DNA of 45,689 bases. Source: Gemmatimonadota bacterium (GTDB taxonomy: Bacteria; Gemmatimonadota; Gemmatimonadetes; Gemmatimonadales; Gemmatimonadaceae). Positions 45,619-45,689 of this stretch are shown here, in pieces (the first letter of the stretch is position 1; each line of letters begins with the position of its first letter). Both the position numbers and the translations under genes were made by a program. The stretch lies in the NCBI GenBank assembly GCA_947461225.1, contig CANHJV010000010.1:1-45689 (forward strand). The letters run 5' to 3'. The notes beneath the pieces are model-generated. The model saw nothing but the letters and a program-made list of their open reading frames with translations, did not search any database and was not told the DNA's origin.

Positions 45619-45689
45619 TGCCGCCTCGGACCGGCTGCCGTTCGGGCACCGTCACCGCGGCCCATGCGTTAACCTCAAGAATAACGTGA

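Overview
High-GC bacterial chromosomal window. Gene content and order fit the Gemmatimonadota (Gemmatimonas-like), but this is inferred without a database search. The ORFs are densely packed and read as housekeeping plus one large phosphate/polyphosphate region. From left to right: 3' end of lon; DUF445 protein; zincin-like lipoprotein; prepilin peptidase; TrmH-type rRNA methyltransferase; M48 lipoprotein protease; a translationally coupled minus-strand purine-salvage operon (tandem-fused 5'-nucleotidase, small beta-grasp-like protein, adenosine deaminase, purine-nucleoside phosphorylase); udk; phoB-phoR; sirtuin; TonB-dependent receptor plus beta-helix-like lipoprotein; unknown lipoprotein; pstS-pstC-pstA-pstB-pstB-phoU-ppx; convergent ppk, pit and DUF47 (PhoU-like); dnaK; DegP/HtrA; tRNA-Leu(UAG); FmdB-like mini-protein; enolase-superfamily enzyme; FAD oxidase; SusC/SusD-like pair; crtB and cruF carotenoid genes. 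The main discovery candidate is a family of 11-bp-periodic direct repeats, GT(G/T)(A/G)CNN-N4-GT(G/T)(A/G)CNN, resembling PHO boxes. They lie in the correct orientation upstream of the TonB receptor, the beta-helix lipoprotein, pstC, the DUF47-pit-ppk operon and the SusC/SusD pair. This suggests a PhoB-regulated outer-membrane uptake system physically inserted between phoBR and pst.
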